The position numbers were made by a program, and so were the translations under genes. Positions 13,271 through 21,193 of a stretch of 21,193 nt of DNA are shown piece after piece. Within the stretch, counting starts at the first letter, position 1. Every line of letters begins with the position of its first letter. Origin of the DNA: an uncultured Demequina sp. (GTDB taxonomy: Bacteria; Actinomycetota; Actinomycetes; Actinomycetales; Demequinaceae); contig CALALQ010000318.1 in NCBI GenBank assembly GCA_937925595.1, forward strand, positions 1 to 21,193, written 5' to 3'. The notes beneath the pieces are model-generated. The model was not told where the DNA came from and ran no database searches. It saw nothing but the letters and a program-made list of their open reading frames with translations.

Positions 13271-14122
13271 CTAGTCCTCACCGGCGAGTTCGCGGTGGTA
13301 GGCGGCATGGGCGGACGACACGCCCTCGATCGGATGCCGCGTGACACGTTGGCCACTGAGCGCGTCACAGCCGTAGCCGGCGTTATCGATGAAGAGGGCT
13401 CCGGCGTCGAACCGCACGTGACACGTGGGACAGAGACAAAGCAAGTTGTCGGCGGAGTCCGGGCCATCGTGGGGACGTCCGAGAGGACGAATGTGTGCCG
13501 CTTCGGCGTATCGCAAGCCTCCAGGCAACACGACCACCGTCCCGCACATCTGGCAGACGTGGTCCCGCCGCTCCTTCAGCGCCTTTGCGAGAGCGGTACT
13601 GCGAATGATGCGCTGGACGGTCGTTTCCACGCGTGCAGCGGCGCCCGGTTCCACCGGAGGTTCGGCTGTAATTGCCACGAGCCGGTAGCGGTATATGCGG
13701 AAGCCGTGCGGCGGGACTTCTTTCCAGAAGGACTCAACGCGAAAGAGGCCGTCGTAGCGGTATCCCGCGTCGGGAGTCCAAGCGGACGGATGGCGGGTGC
13801 GCCGCGTGCGACCACGAATCACTCGAACGGGAAGTCCGTCGGTGAAGCTCTTGACCAGGGCGAGATTCCCGCTCGTGAGCTGCTGGTCGGCGATATTCTG
13901 GCCGGTGTCGCGATCGATGCCCCCTTCCCCGACGTACACGATCAGATCCCCGTAATCCTCCTCGTTCGCATATCCGCCGCTTAGAACGACGGCATCTGCG
14001 CCGTTGACTGGATCGCCAGAGATTCCCTGCTGGTTGTGGCGGTGCAAACCCGCTGCTTGCACCTCCAGCCGCGTCCGAAATGCGGCGCCGACGCTCGCGC
14101 CGACATGGCCGAAAGTGCTCAT
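13271..14122 (-). CDS. SRA(YDG)-HNH endonuclease, type IV-like modified-DNA restriction enzyme
   Basis: This 283-aa protein has two clear domains. Residues 1-150 form an SRA/YDG domain: LHRHNQQGISG, AVVLSGGYANEEDYGDLIVY, GNLALVKSFTDGLPVRVIRG and the naming motif YRYDGLFRV (YDG at 123-125). This fold flips out and reads modified cytosine. Residues 186-250 form an HNH nuclease with Cys190-x2-Cys193, AEAAHIRP (His210), DNLLCLCPTCH (Asn226, Cys231, Cys234, His235). Such SRA-HNH enzymes, like ScoMcrA of Streptomyces coelicolor, cut foreign DNA that carries methylated (and for ScoMcrA phosphorothioated) bases. No ribosome site is seen before ATG 14122, which may be leaderless. It probably heads a three-gene unit and converges on the R-M/vsr operon. 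Confidence 0.92.
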   Translation of the reverse strand: MSTFGHVGASVGAAFRTRLEVQAAGLHRHNQQGISGDPVNGADAVVLSGGYANEEDYGDLIVYVGEGGIDRDTGQNIADQQLTSGNLALVKSFTDGLPVRVIRGRTRRTRHPSAWTPDAGYRYDGLFRVESFWKEVPPHGFRIYRYRLVAITAEPPVEPGAAARVETTVQRIIRSTALAKALKERRDHVCQMCGTVVVLPGGLRYAEAAHIRPLGRPHDGPDSADNLLCLCPTCHVRFDAGALFIDNAGYGCDALSGQRVTRHPIEGVSSAHAAYHRELAGED

Positions 14123-14549
14123 TTGTCAAGGTCTACCGCGGCGGCCGCGAAAAGTCCTCGCCGAAAGGCCAGCGAGCACATATGAATCCGGAACCAGCGA
14201 TGCTCGCGATCCGTGCATCGAGGGATAGCTGCACTGCAGAGTCGCGTGCCGAGCGCGTTCGTGGGCTTCCTGGCGGAACCGGTGGACTGGCATCAGGATG
14301 CGGAAACTAACTTCGCCGAGCCCGGCTGGACCCTGCGAGGTTCGGTGCAACTCTCTCCCTGGACGGTCAGGCAGCCGACGTAAGCGCTAGACACCTGGTT
14401 CGGGTACCTGTTCGCCTTCCCTCCGTCGCCCACGCTGCTCGGAGACCCGGCGCCAGCGACGAGTCTGACCGAACGTTCAGTGCCTAGCGGCTGCGCCGTC
14501 TAGGCTAGTTTGCTAGTTGAAGTACTAAGTACTAGCTTACCGCCGGTCC
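14123..14549. other. 427-bp divergent spacer between SRA-HNH gene and helicase operon
   Basis: This region should hold promoters for both the minus-strand nuclease cluster and the plus-strand helicase operon. The right end (14500-14540) is unusually AT-rich for this window and palindromic (listed separately). A perfect GAACGTTC palindrome lies at 14471-14478. The middle has a short plus frame (14213-14383) with some protein-like character but no support as a gene. Confidence 0.5.
14504..14536 (+). promoter_or_regulatory. AT-rich palindromic patch upstream of the Druantia-like operon
   Basis: The sequence holds two direct copies of GCTAGTT (14504-14510 and 14512-14518), a near-perfect palindrome AGTACTAAGTACT (14521-14533) and ACTAGC (14531-14536), which is the complement of the GCTAGT copies. 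The pairs GCTAGT and ACTAGC form an inverted repeat centred near 14524. Position 14-46 bp before the first start codon suits a promoter with an operator. The binding factor is unknown. Confidence 0.45.
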
Positions 14550-16757
14550 TTGAACGTATCGCGAGCAATAAAGGTCTTACGTGCCACATCGGCGGAGCCC
14601 CATGAACGTCGAAGGGCCACGAGCAGTGACGCGACCGTAAGGCCTGGTCGCTCGGACAAGCCGGAGAGGCGAAACTGGCAGCACGAGGACTGGGTTCGAG
14701 CGCTAGGCGAGCACTTCTTCCCCGAAGACGCCAAGGGCCATCCGGTGATCTTTCTCGTAGACGACGAGACGCTCGCGTCGATCCATCCGAGCGGCGTCGC
14801 CAAGACTGCCGTCGACAGTCTGACGGAGGTCGTGAGGCGCCGCCTCACGCCGGGTCGTCCCAACGGTGTATTTGACGGGATCTATCGAGAGGCAAGCAAA
14901 TGGCGTTACGGGACTGATACGGCGGACTTCCCGCCGTCGCTTCCGTTGCTCGCGGTCTGTGTCCTTGCTGCCTCCAGGATGGGGACCGGTGGCTTTACAG
15001 CGGCGAACTACCGGGGTCCCTTCGGCACGTCACTGGGTCTTTCAACTGAGCGCATTCCGCCTGGCTATGAATCATGCGTTCCGCCTCTATGGCGGCAGCT
15101 CGAATGGTGGCTGGAGGAGCGTCAGCGCGGCGCACGAGGGCGCAGCACGATCGCAGTTACCGATCACCGGAGCAACATTGGGTATGCCGTCTCGCAGACG
15201 TTGTTCAGCGGCTCAGATGAAGGTCGATTGGCGGACTTCTTCCGTTCGATCGAGCTGCAGCCCGGAGAGCAGATCAGCGGCGCCGAGCTCCTCGCGTACT
15301 TTCGAGTCTGGGCTCCCAAACGCGGGTTGAGTGCGGGCGCGCACCGCATGCTGGAAGAGCCGGAGTTCGCGGGTGTACTCGACCGGATCCTCAGCGCCCA
15401 CGCCGAGCGCTGGGATGAAACGCGCATACCGGGCACAAATCAGCGCCAGGGGCGCGTCCTCGTCCGCGTCAGGGCCTTCCCCCGCCCGACCATCAACTTG
15501 ATGGCGCCTCAGCCTGACGGCTTCCCGGCTCGCTTTCCGGTGCGGTCGCCTCGCGGCGCCGTGGAGATGGTCGCAACGCAGAAAGGCTGGTACGACGCGG
15601 TTCCCATCGAGGCCTCCGACCACGTTCTTATGGACGGCGCCACGCTTGAGGGCGTTGAGTTCTCGCTGCGGCTCCACGGGGGTCGCCTGCACGTCCTTCG
15701 CATCAACGCCGAGGCGGGAGGCTGGACCTCGGTCGATACGCTGCGCCCGGGCGAGCGCCACTGGATTCTCGTGCATGAGTCGCTCTGGAAGGATGTGCAG
15801 CAGTTCCTCGAACGCAAGGCTGGCGCGGACTGCCAGGAGGACGAGCGCATTCGAGCGACGTTTCCGCAATGGCACTTGCTGCGAGATGTCGTCATCGACT
15901 CGAGCTACGAAGGCGACTTGCCAAGCGAGTTGCGAGTCCTGCTCCCGACCATCCGTAATCGCTTGAGCCTGGAAGGTGGGCTTCCGATCCGTGGATCAGA
16001 CAGCTATCTCGTCGGCGGAGAGCCGGATCTTTGGCGACCGATCGACCTTGTGGGGCAAGGGATGGCCGCTTGCGTCGAGAGCCCGAATGGCACTCGGGAG
16101 CTGCCGGGCAGCGAGGCGCTCGTTCGACTGTCCGAACTCGAGCCCCGCCTGCCAGCGGGCGAGCACCGGATCATAGTTCCGGGAGCTTTCGCGAGGACGT
16201 TCCGAACTGTGCCATCAGCTCTCGAGCATCCGCGCGAGGTGCCGGAGGTCGGACACCGCCTCGACCTGGATGACCGCGGACGGGTTGTGGCTTATTGGCC
16301 GCCAGAGACTGTCAATGCCGGCGAAGACCTCCCTGACGCGGTCATCCGTGGAGCAGCCATCCAGGGTGGTCGCGTCCCGGAGGTGGGACCTCGTCCTGTC
16401 CTGGTTCACCGGGCCGCCACGTACGGCGTCATGCTCGGCGCGCGCCCAGGCCACCGACAAGGCACCCACGCCCCGCCGCCAGCGCCCCGCTGGATGCAGG
16501 ATCGAGGCATGAGCGACCTGCTCTACGACGTCGTGCCCGCCTTCGAGGCAGTGTGGCTCATAACGACCTGGGGGGCCGAACGCACACGGCGTGCTCACCT
16601 CGTGAATGACGTTCCTCCTGCGGAGCCCCTCGAAGACGAAGAGGCTGTCGCGGCGTGGGCCGAGGAGTTCCTGGCGGAAGCCGTCGTGCGCTCCGAGGAC
16701 CGCCTGCGTTGGGACCAGTACGTCGCCCGAGCGCGTGAGGTCACCGATGAAGGCTGA
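14550..16757 (+). CDS. 735-aa unknown protein, first gene of a Druantia-like defence operon (DruF-like candidate)
   Basis: This is a large soluble protein with no signal peptide, no membrane helix and no nucleotide-binding motif that I recognise. The only in-frame start near the 5' end is TTG 14550, without a ribosome site; residues 1-42 are Arg/Ser-rich and may not be translated. From about 43 (NWQHEDWVRALGEHFFPEDA, then VIFLVDDETL) it looks folded. Residues 75-280 are mixed helical with Trp-rich WRQLEWWLEERQRG. About 300-430 has strand-rich segments (GVEFSLRLHGGRLHVLRI, RHWILVHESLWKDVQQFLER). About 465-560 has LEGGLPIRGSDSYLVGGEPD, resembling a beta-sandwich. The C-terminus is acidic and helical. 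The 3' end overlaps the next gene by 11 bp, so translation is coupled. Gene order suggests DruF of type II Druantia, but this is inference; it could belong to an undescribed system. Confidence 0.75.
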   Translation: MNVSRAIKVLRATSAEPHERRRATSSDATVRPGRSDKPERRNWQHEDWVRALGEHFFPEDAKGHPVIFLVDDETLASIHPSGVAKTAVDSLTEVVRRRLTPGRPNGVFDGIYREASKWRYGTDTADFPPSLPLLAVCVLAASRMGTGGFTAANYRGPFGTSLGLSTERIPPGYESCVPPLWRQLEWWLEERQRGARGRSTIAVTDHRSNIGYAVSQTLFSGSDEGRLADFFRSIELQPGEQISGAELLAYFRVWAPKRGLSAGAHRMLEEPEFAGVLDRILSAHAERWDETRIPGTNQRQGRVLVRVRAFPRPTINLMAPQPDGFPARFPVRSPRGAVEMVATQKGWYDAVPIEASDHVLMDGATLEGVEFSLRLHGGRLHVLRINAEAGGWTSVDTLRPGERHWILVHESLWKDVQQFLERKAGADCQEDERIRATFPQWHLLRDVVIDSSYEGDLPSELRVLLPTIRNRLSLEGGLPIRGSDSYLVGGEPDLWRPIDLVGQGMAACVESPNGTRELPGSEALVRLSELEPRLPAGEHRIIVPGAFARTFRTVPSALEHPREVPEVGHRLDLDDRGRVVAYWPPETVNAGEDLPDAVIRGAAIQGGRVPEVGPRPVLVHRAATYGVMLGARPGHRQGTHAPPPAPRWMQDRGMSDLLYDVVPAFEAVWLITTWGAERTRRAHLVNDVPPAEPLEDEEAVAAWAEEFLAEAVVRSEDRLRWDQYVARAREVTDEG

Positions 16758-17646
16758 GCTGCTGCTCCAGTGGGCAAGCGAGCGCGGAAGCGGAAGCTGG
16801 CACGAATGGGTTAGCGCCACGCGGTGGGGCAGCGATCACGACGCAGGATTCGCGCCGCAGCAGCTCATGCGGACGCTAAGCACCCTAGGCCACCTTGAGA
16901 TCGACTGGGCGACGCACACGTGGGCCGTCGCGCCCACGATCATCACACTCCTTCCGAATGCGGGCGGCCACGGGTTTCTAACCGGGGCTCGCACGGGCGC
17001 CCTTACGAGGAGACTGCAAGGTGAGATCGCCGAAGACCTGGAAGTCTTCATCTGGCTTCAGCCCCAGTCTGATGGACCCGACGCCTGCCTGATCGCCGCC
17101 GACGGTGACGGCGAGCTGCAGAAGCTGGCCGAGTGGCTAGGCGTGGACTTCGAGTTCAGTGTCTCCGAGCGGCTGTTGACAACCCTGCCAGACATCGACG
17201 CGATGTTGGCCAAGCGCCGCTCAACGCCAGGCGTCCCGGACTTCGGTGTGCGTCGCTGGGACCCATACAGGAGCTGGCGTCTCGCCGATCGCGACGACGC
17301 ACCTGGCCTATACGAGTACGAGCATGCAGGGCGGCGGGAGCTTCGATGGATCAGCGACGCGATGGAGATCTTTCGCGTCGACCTGCCGCTTGGTGTCTAC
17401 GCAGAGCTCCGTCGGGCCGGCCGGTGTGAGGATGTCCTCAAGTGGTGGGGCAAGTCCATCAACGGTGACCTCGGGGTTCCGCTCTGGGCACCGGCTCCGA
17501 ACCTTCACGCTCGAGCGGCCGCCCTTTGCAGCGGCGTTGCACCTCTACGCCGAGGAAAGGTGACGCTCTATAAGAACGTGCCCCTCCCGTTCGCTCAAGA
17601 TCTCGCCGCGAGCTTGGGACAGAACCTCGTCGCGTACGAAGGCTAA
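16747..17646 (+). CDS. 299-aa unknown protein, second gene of the Druantia-like operon (DruG-like candidate)
   Basis: The ATG at 16747 lies inside the end of the preceding gene (11-bp overlap) with a GAGG site about 8 nt upstream; earlier open frame is shadow coding. Residues 1-60 look like a winged helix or small helical domain (LLLQWASERGSGSWHEWV, then APQQLMRTLSTLGHLEIDWA, here as FAPQQLMRTLSTLGHLEID). The next part is mostly strands with AVAPTIITLLPNAGGHGFLT and a helix GALTRRLQGEIAEDLEVFIW. The last third has GLYEYEHAGRRELRWI and ends at KVTLYKNVPLPFAQDLAASL. No catalytic motif, cysteine cluster or membrane segment is seen. It is separated from the helicase start by only 8 bp. By position it may be DruG or a helicase partner; I do not recognise the family on sequence alone. 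Confidence 0.75.
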   Translation: MKAELLLQWASERGSGSWHEWVSATRWGSDHDAGFAPQQLMRTLSTLGHLEIDWATHTWAVAPTIITLLPNAGGHGFLTGARTGALTRRLQGEIAEDLEVFIWLQPQSDGPDACLIAADGDGELQKLAEWLGVDFEFSVSERLLTTLPDIDAMLAKRRSTPGVPDFGVRRWDPYRSWRLADRDDAPGLYEYEHAGRRELRWISDAMEIFRVDLPLGVYAELRRAGRCEDVLKWWGKSINGDLGVPLWAPAPNLHARAAALCSGVAPLRRGKVTLYKNVPLPFAQDLAASLGQNLVAYEG

Positions 17647-17654
17647 AGGAAGTC

Positions 17655-20600
17655 ATGAGAGACCTTCATTCACTTTTCGAAGGCCTTCGCGAAGGGCTCT
17701 TCCGCTACTACAACACCCCGTTCGCGCTCGCCAGCAAGGAGCTGCAGGACGAACGTCAACGCCTGCTTGATCGCGACGAGGCGAGCTGGCGTTACCCATA
17801 CGTCGAGCCGATCCGGGAGTTCCGCTCGGCTCCTGGCACCGTCGAAGACGCCTGCGCCGCAGCGGGCGCACCCGCAGAGCTGGCGACGTTCGCGCGGATC
17901 GGTCTCTTGCCGCAAGGCGTCGACTCGCTCTACACGCATCAGGCCGCCATGCTCAAGTCGGCGCTCGCAGGCCGAAACGCCGTGGTGACCGCCGGAACCG
18001 GCTCGGGAAAGACCGAGGCGTTTCTTCTTCCGATCCTTGGTGGACTCCTCTCTGAATCGGCCGACTGGCAGCGACCAAACGCGGACGCTCCACCGCTGTG
18101 GTGGCGCAGCGGAGCCAACTGGGTGCCCCAGCGCCAGCACGAGCGTCGCACGGCCGCCGTGAGAGCCATGGTCCTCTACCCGATGAACGCTCTGGTCGAG
18201 GACCAGCTCGTCCGCCTGAGGCGCGCGCTCGACGGCCCGGGCATTCGTGACTGGATGGCCGAGAACCGGCCCGATCAGCGCTTCTACTTCGGGCGATACA
18301 CCGGACAGACACCAATCTCCGGCGGCCCTGAGAAGCGGTCTACGCGCGACCGGCTGAAGACGATCCTCCGTAAGGCCGAGGAACGCGCCCTCCGTGCGGC
18401 GGAGGACGATCCCGACGGAACTGACGGGCGACGGTTCTACGTGCCACAGCTTGGCGGCGCAGAGATGCGGTCTCGCTGGGACATGCAGGCGCATCCGCCG
18501 GACGTGCTCATCACGAACTACTCGATGCTCAACATCATGCTGCGGCGTCGGCGCGATGACCCGATCTTCGAGATGACCCGAGCATGGCTCGAAGACCCCG
18601 CGAACGTCTTCACGCTCGTCGTCGACGAGCTGCACATGTACCGGGGCACTCAGGGCAGCGAGGTTGCCTATTTGATTCGCAACCTTCTTCTCCGACTCGG
18701 GCTGCTGGAGCGCCCCGAGCAGGTCCGGTTCCTGGCCGCATCAGCATCCCTGGAGGCAGGGCGCGATGAGGAGTTCCTGGAGGGGTTCTTCGCTCAACCG
18801 CATACCAGTTTCGACGTACACCGGGGCGAGTTCCGCCAGCTCGACGGGCCTGCGCCCAATCTCGAAGGCCAGCTTGACCGGCTCGTCTCGCTCGACGAAG
18901 ACGAGGATCTGAGTCAGCTGGTTAGCGACCTTGGTGCGGTACGTGCGCTCAATGACGCGTGCGTGGATGCCGAGGGCAGGTCCTTGACCCGAGCGCTACC
19001 GGAGCTTGCCAAGTCTCTCTTCCCTGACGCCAACGGCAGTGGCGAGGCCGCAACGGCCAACTTGCTCCGCGCGGTAGGCGAGACAGAGGCCCTTCGCACG
19101 CGCGCGCATCTGTTCCTCCGCACGGTGCAAGGGGTGTGGGCGTGCTCGAACCGGAGTTGCTCCTTCGGCGGCGATCCGGACACGCGTCGCAACATCGGAC
19201 GACTGTACGACCAGCCCCGTTACCGATGCGAGTGCGGAGGTCGCGTCCTCGAGCTGCTGTATTGCGAGACGTGCGGTGACGTTTTTCTTGGCGGCTACGC
19301 GTTCAAGGAGCGGCACAGCAACGCTTGGCACCTCTTCCCTGACTCGCCAGATCTCGAGGGTGTCCCCGAGAGAGCCCGTCTTGGCAAGAACCCTGAGACC
19401 TATCTCATGTACTGGCCGCAACCGGATCGACCTGCGGTCCCAAACGTCGATCCGGCATGGGATCGAGGCCCTTACCACTTCGAGTTCAGACGGAGCCAGT
19501 ACGACCCGCGGCTCGGCCGGCTGGAGAACATCGTTCCAAACGCGACGGGATGGAGCTTCCACGTCTCTGTCCTCCCGGGCAAGGACGGCGACTTGAGCCG
19601 GCTCTCGCCTCTCCCGATCTTCTGTCCCCATTGCGGCGATGACGCCGAACGCAAGTACGCGCGCGGCGGTCGCAGACGTGCCGTCGAGGATCGTGCGCGT
19701 ACGCGGTCCTCCATCCGGACCCAAGGCATGGGCTTCGAGAAGGCCAATCAGGTCCTCGCCGACGGACTCATGCGCGAGCTCGAAGACAACCGCAAGCTCG
19801 TGCTGTTCTCCGATAACCGGATGGACGCCGCGAAGTTGTCAGCCGGCTTGGAGCTGAGTCACTTCCGCGACCTCGTACGACAGCTTCTGTACGGCGCGCT
19901 CCAGGCGCGAGCGCGCCTTGTCGAGGACGCTGCGCTTTTCGAGGCCTACGAACTCGGTGAGGATCGGTCGCCTGAGGCGCGAGCGGCACGTCGCCGTATC
20001 CGGGAGTACTCGCTCGAGGACGCGACCAAGGTCTCCGACCTTCTGAACGGCGAGTTCGACGACGAGCATGAGGAGAAGGCCAAGGCAGAGCTCGCGCGCG
20101 CGCGACTTCGATCGCCGGCCAGCCAACTGACAACCCTAGGCACGAGAGTTCGGACCGAGCTTCTGAGCCTCGGCGTCAACCCTGGAGGCCCGGACTACAG
20201 CCTTCAGCGGTATTCGCTTGTCGGCGACGACACGCGGCGAGCTTATTACCCCTGGCATACGCTCTACCTCTGGCCCCCGGAGGCCCACCCGCCGAAGGCG
20301 AAGGACGATGTTCCGGATCGGGGCGAGCGGCTACGCGATCGCATCGAGTCCTCACTGCTAACGGAATGCATCAACTCGGTGTACTCCGGCAGCGGCCGCG
20401 ACCTCGAATCGATTGGACTTGCATATACGACGTTGAATCCGCTGAAGGAGCTTGCCGCTCCCGAGAACATGGACACGGGCCGCTTCCGGGATGCCGTAGC
20501 GGGGACGATCCGCAAACTGGGGGAGCTTCGACGGTTCCAAAGCCTCCGATACGGCATGGCCGATCCGCCACCGAAGGTTCGCGACTACTGGGAACGTGTC

Positions 20601-21193
20601 GCTACCGAGAACGGCATCGCATACGAGGCACTGAAGCGGGCGATCACACGCGCATTTAGTGGCGCCGTGCTCGAGTTCCTAATCGATCCTGCGCAGCTCT
20701 ATCTGGTGCCAGCCGGCGAACACGCGTGGGTCTGTACGCGCTGCCGACGTCAGCACCTTCACACTGCCGGCGGCGTCTGCACCTACTGCCTGCGAAAGCT
20801 CCCGGAGGAGCCGGTCAAGGTCGATCACTCCACCGATTACTACGCCTTCTTGGCGGCCCAGAGCGGGGACCCGTTCCGCCTCCATTGCGAGGAGCTGTCC
20901 GGCCAAACCGGGCGAGCCGCGTCAGGCGAGCGCCAGGCCGCGTTTCAAGACATCTTCCTCGAGGAGCAGAACGAGGTCGTCGAAACGATCGACCTGCTCA
21001 GCGTCACGACCACCATGGAGGCGGGTGTCGACATCGGTGGTCTGCGCGCCGTGATGATGGCGAACATGCCGCCGATGCGCTTCAACTACCAGCAGCGCGT
21101 TGGCCGCGCCGGCCGCCGCCGAGATCCGCTGGCCGTCGCGCTGAGGCGGGCTGGGTTTCACGGACACCGTGATTGCTGGTTGTGGGTGATCCT
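17655..21193 (+). CDS. Large DExH helicase with zinc clusters, DruE-like (COG1205/YprA-type), 3' end missing
   Basis: This superfamily 2 ATPase would translocate on or unwind nucleic acid as the motor of the operon. ATG 17655 follows AAAGGA, 8 bp after the previous stop. Visible motifs: GTGSGKT (115-121, motif I), VLYPMNALVEDQL (Ia), ITNYSML, DELH (324-327, motif II), AASASLEAG (III), TTTMEAGVDIGG (V) and QQRVGRAGRR (1146-1155, VI). Between the two RecA-like halves is a long insert of about 700 residues with Cys clusters: CSNRSC (497-502), CECGG (525-), CETCG (537-541), CPHC (657-660), and CTRC/CTYC (1027-1045). DruE proteins of Druantia have this plan and a C-terminal DUF1998 region, which would lie past the window. 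After ALTV-type sequence is expected, the frame turns unlike the family from about 21142, where an IS3-like end begins; the gene is probably interrupted there. Confidence 0.85.
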   Translation, partial: MRDLHSLFEGLREGLFRYYNTPFALASKELQDERQRLLDRDEASWRYPYVEPIREFRSAPGTVEDACAAAGAPAELATFARIGLLPQGVDSLYTHQAAMLKSALAGRNAVVTAGTGSGKTEAFLLPILGGLLSESADWQRPNADAPPLWWRSGANWVPQRQHERRTAAVRAMVLYPMNALVEDQLVRLRRALDGPGIRDWMAENRPDQRFYFGRYTGQTPISGGPEKRSTRDRLKTILRKAEERALRAAEDDPDGTDGRRFYVPQLGGAEMRSRWDMQAHPPDVLITNYSMLNIMLRRRRDDPIFEMTRAWLEDPANVFTLVVDELHMYRGTQGSEVAYLIRNLLLRLGLLERPEQVRFLAASASLEAGRDEEFLEGFFAQPHTSFDVHRGEFRQLDGPAPNLEGQLDRLVSLDEDEDLSQLVSDLGAVRALNDACVDAEGRSLTRALPELAKSLFPDANGSGEAATANLLRAVGETEALRTRAHLFLRTVQGVWACSNRSCSFGGDPDTRRNIGRLYDQPRYRCECGGRVLELLYCETCGDVFLGGYAFKERHSNAWHLFPDSPDLEGVPERARLGKNPETYLMYWPQPDRPAVPNVDPAWDRGPYHFEFRRSQYDPRLGRLENIVPNATGWSFHVSVLPGKDGDLSRLSPLPIFCPHCGDDAERKYARGGRRRAVEDRARTRSSIRTQGMGFEKANQVLADGLMRELEDNRKLVLFSDNRMDAAKLSAGLELSHFRDLVRQLLYGALQARARLVEDAALFEAYELGEDRSPEARAARRRIREYSLEDATKVSDLLNGEFDDEHEEKAKAELARARLRSPASQLTTLGTRVRTELLSLGVNPGGPDYSLQRYSLVGDDTRRAYYPWHTLYLWPPEAHPPKAKDDVPDRGERLRDRIESSLLTECINSVYSGSGRDLESIGLAYTTLNPLKELAAPENMDTGRFRDAVAGTIRKLGELRRFQSLRYGMADPPPKVRDYWERVATENGIAYEALKRAITRAFSGAVLEFLIDPAQLYLVPAGEHAWVCTRCRRQHLHTAGGVCTYCLRKLPEEPVKVDHSTDYYAFLAAQSGDPFRLHCEELSGQTGRAASGERQAAFQDIFLEEQNEVVETIDLLSVTTTMEAGVDIGGLRAVMMANMPPMRFNYQQRVGRAGRRRDPLAVALRRAGFHGHRDCWLWVI
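21142..21193 (+). mobile_element. Possible IS3-family terminus interrupting the helicase gene
   Basis: The sequence starts TGAGGCGGGCTGGGTTTCAC and continues GGACACC. IS3-family ends in actinobacteria commonly read TGA, GC-rich core, GGGTTT, then a GGA(C/G)AC block, and begin with TG. The helicase frame is normal up to GRRRDPLAVAL and then becomes GFHGHRDCWLWV, unlike helicases, exactly at this point. Only 52 bp are present, so no transposase can be seen. A chimeric contig end is the alternative. Confidence 0.45.

Noticed and set aside
14213..14383. Short plus-strand frame reading FVGFLAEPVDWHQDAE and FAEPGWTLRGSVQLSPW
   Set aside because: It is oddly protein-like, but only 56 codons long with no ribosome site, lying in a divergent promoter region; possibly a gene remnant.
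14471..14478. GAACGTTC as an SOS (LexA) box
   Set aside because: Actinobacterial LexA sites need GAAC and GTTC separated by four bases; here they are fused.
1..21193. tRNA, rRNA or riboswitch genes
   Set aside because: A visual scan for T-loop GTTCRANTCC patterns, cloverleaf ends and known riboswitch cores found nothing convincing; a tRNAscan-SE and Infernal run would settle it.

Overview
The window is GC-rich chromosomal DNA, most likely from an actinomycete. The high third-position GC, frequent GTG/TTG starts, the DUF6236 and long GC-rich actinobacterial-type hypothetical genes and the IS256-type transposases all point that way. A Thermoleophilia-type source is possible, but that is a guess. 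It reads as an accessory island: a decayed, transposon-scarred left half and a densely coded anti-phage defence island on the right.

Left half (1-8512). The window opens inside an IS256-family element (copy A, to about 1354). It continues through a small excisionase-type HTH gene and little else. A second, diverged IS256 copy (copy B, 2746-4149) sits inside a minus-strand DUF6236 gene. The insertion has an exact 8-bp target duplication, and joining the flanks restores a 314-codon reading frame. Further right are a decayed lectin-like repeat gene, a broken membrane-protein remnant, a strong GC hairpin, a small secreted protein, a 468-aa conserved-type hypothetical and another gene fragment with an in-frame stop.

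Defence half (8513-21193). A zinc-ribbon hypothetical and a small XRE regulator converge. Divergent from the regulator is an operon of a C5-cytosine methyltransferase, a SacI-family-type restriction endonuclease and a Vsr T:G mismatch endonuclease, with a GTGA overlap between the last two. Converging on it from the right is a minus-strand cluster: an SRA(YDG)-HNH type IV-like restriction endonuclease followed by two small unknown genes. After a 427-bp spacer with an AT-rich palindromic patch comes a tightly coupled plus-strand operon. It encodes a 735-aa unknown protein, a 299-aa unknown protein and a very large DExH helicase with several Cys clusters (COG1205/DruE-like). The three-gene layout, with a cytosine methyltransferase nearby, resembles type II Druantia (DruM/DruF/DruG/DruE), but the two unknown proteins could not be verified.

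How they fit together: the R-M operon would mark self DNA with m5C and cut unmarked DNA, with Vsr repairing deaminated m5C. The SRA-HNH enzyme would cut foreign modified DNA, and the helicase operon would add a third layer. The helicase reading frame seems to be interrupted about 50 bp before the window end by the terminus of an IS3-like element, so the third system may be broken. The main tension is that a resident C5 methyltransferase and a modified-cytosine-dependent nuclease must be compatible in sequence context.
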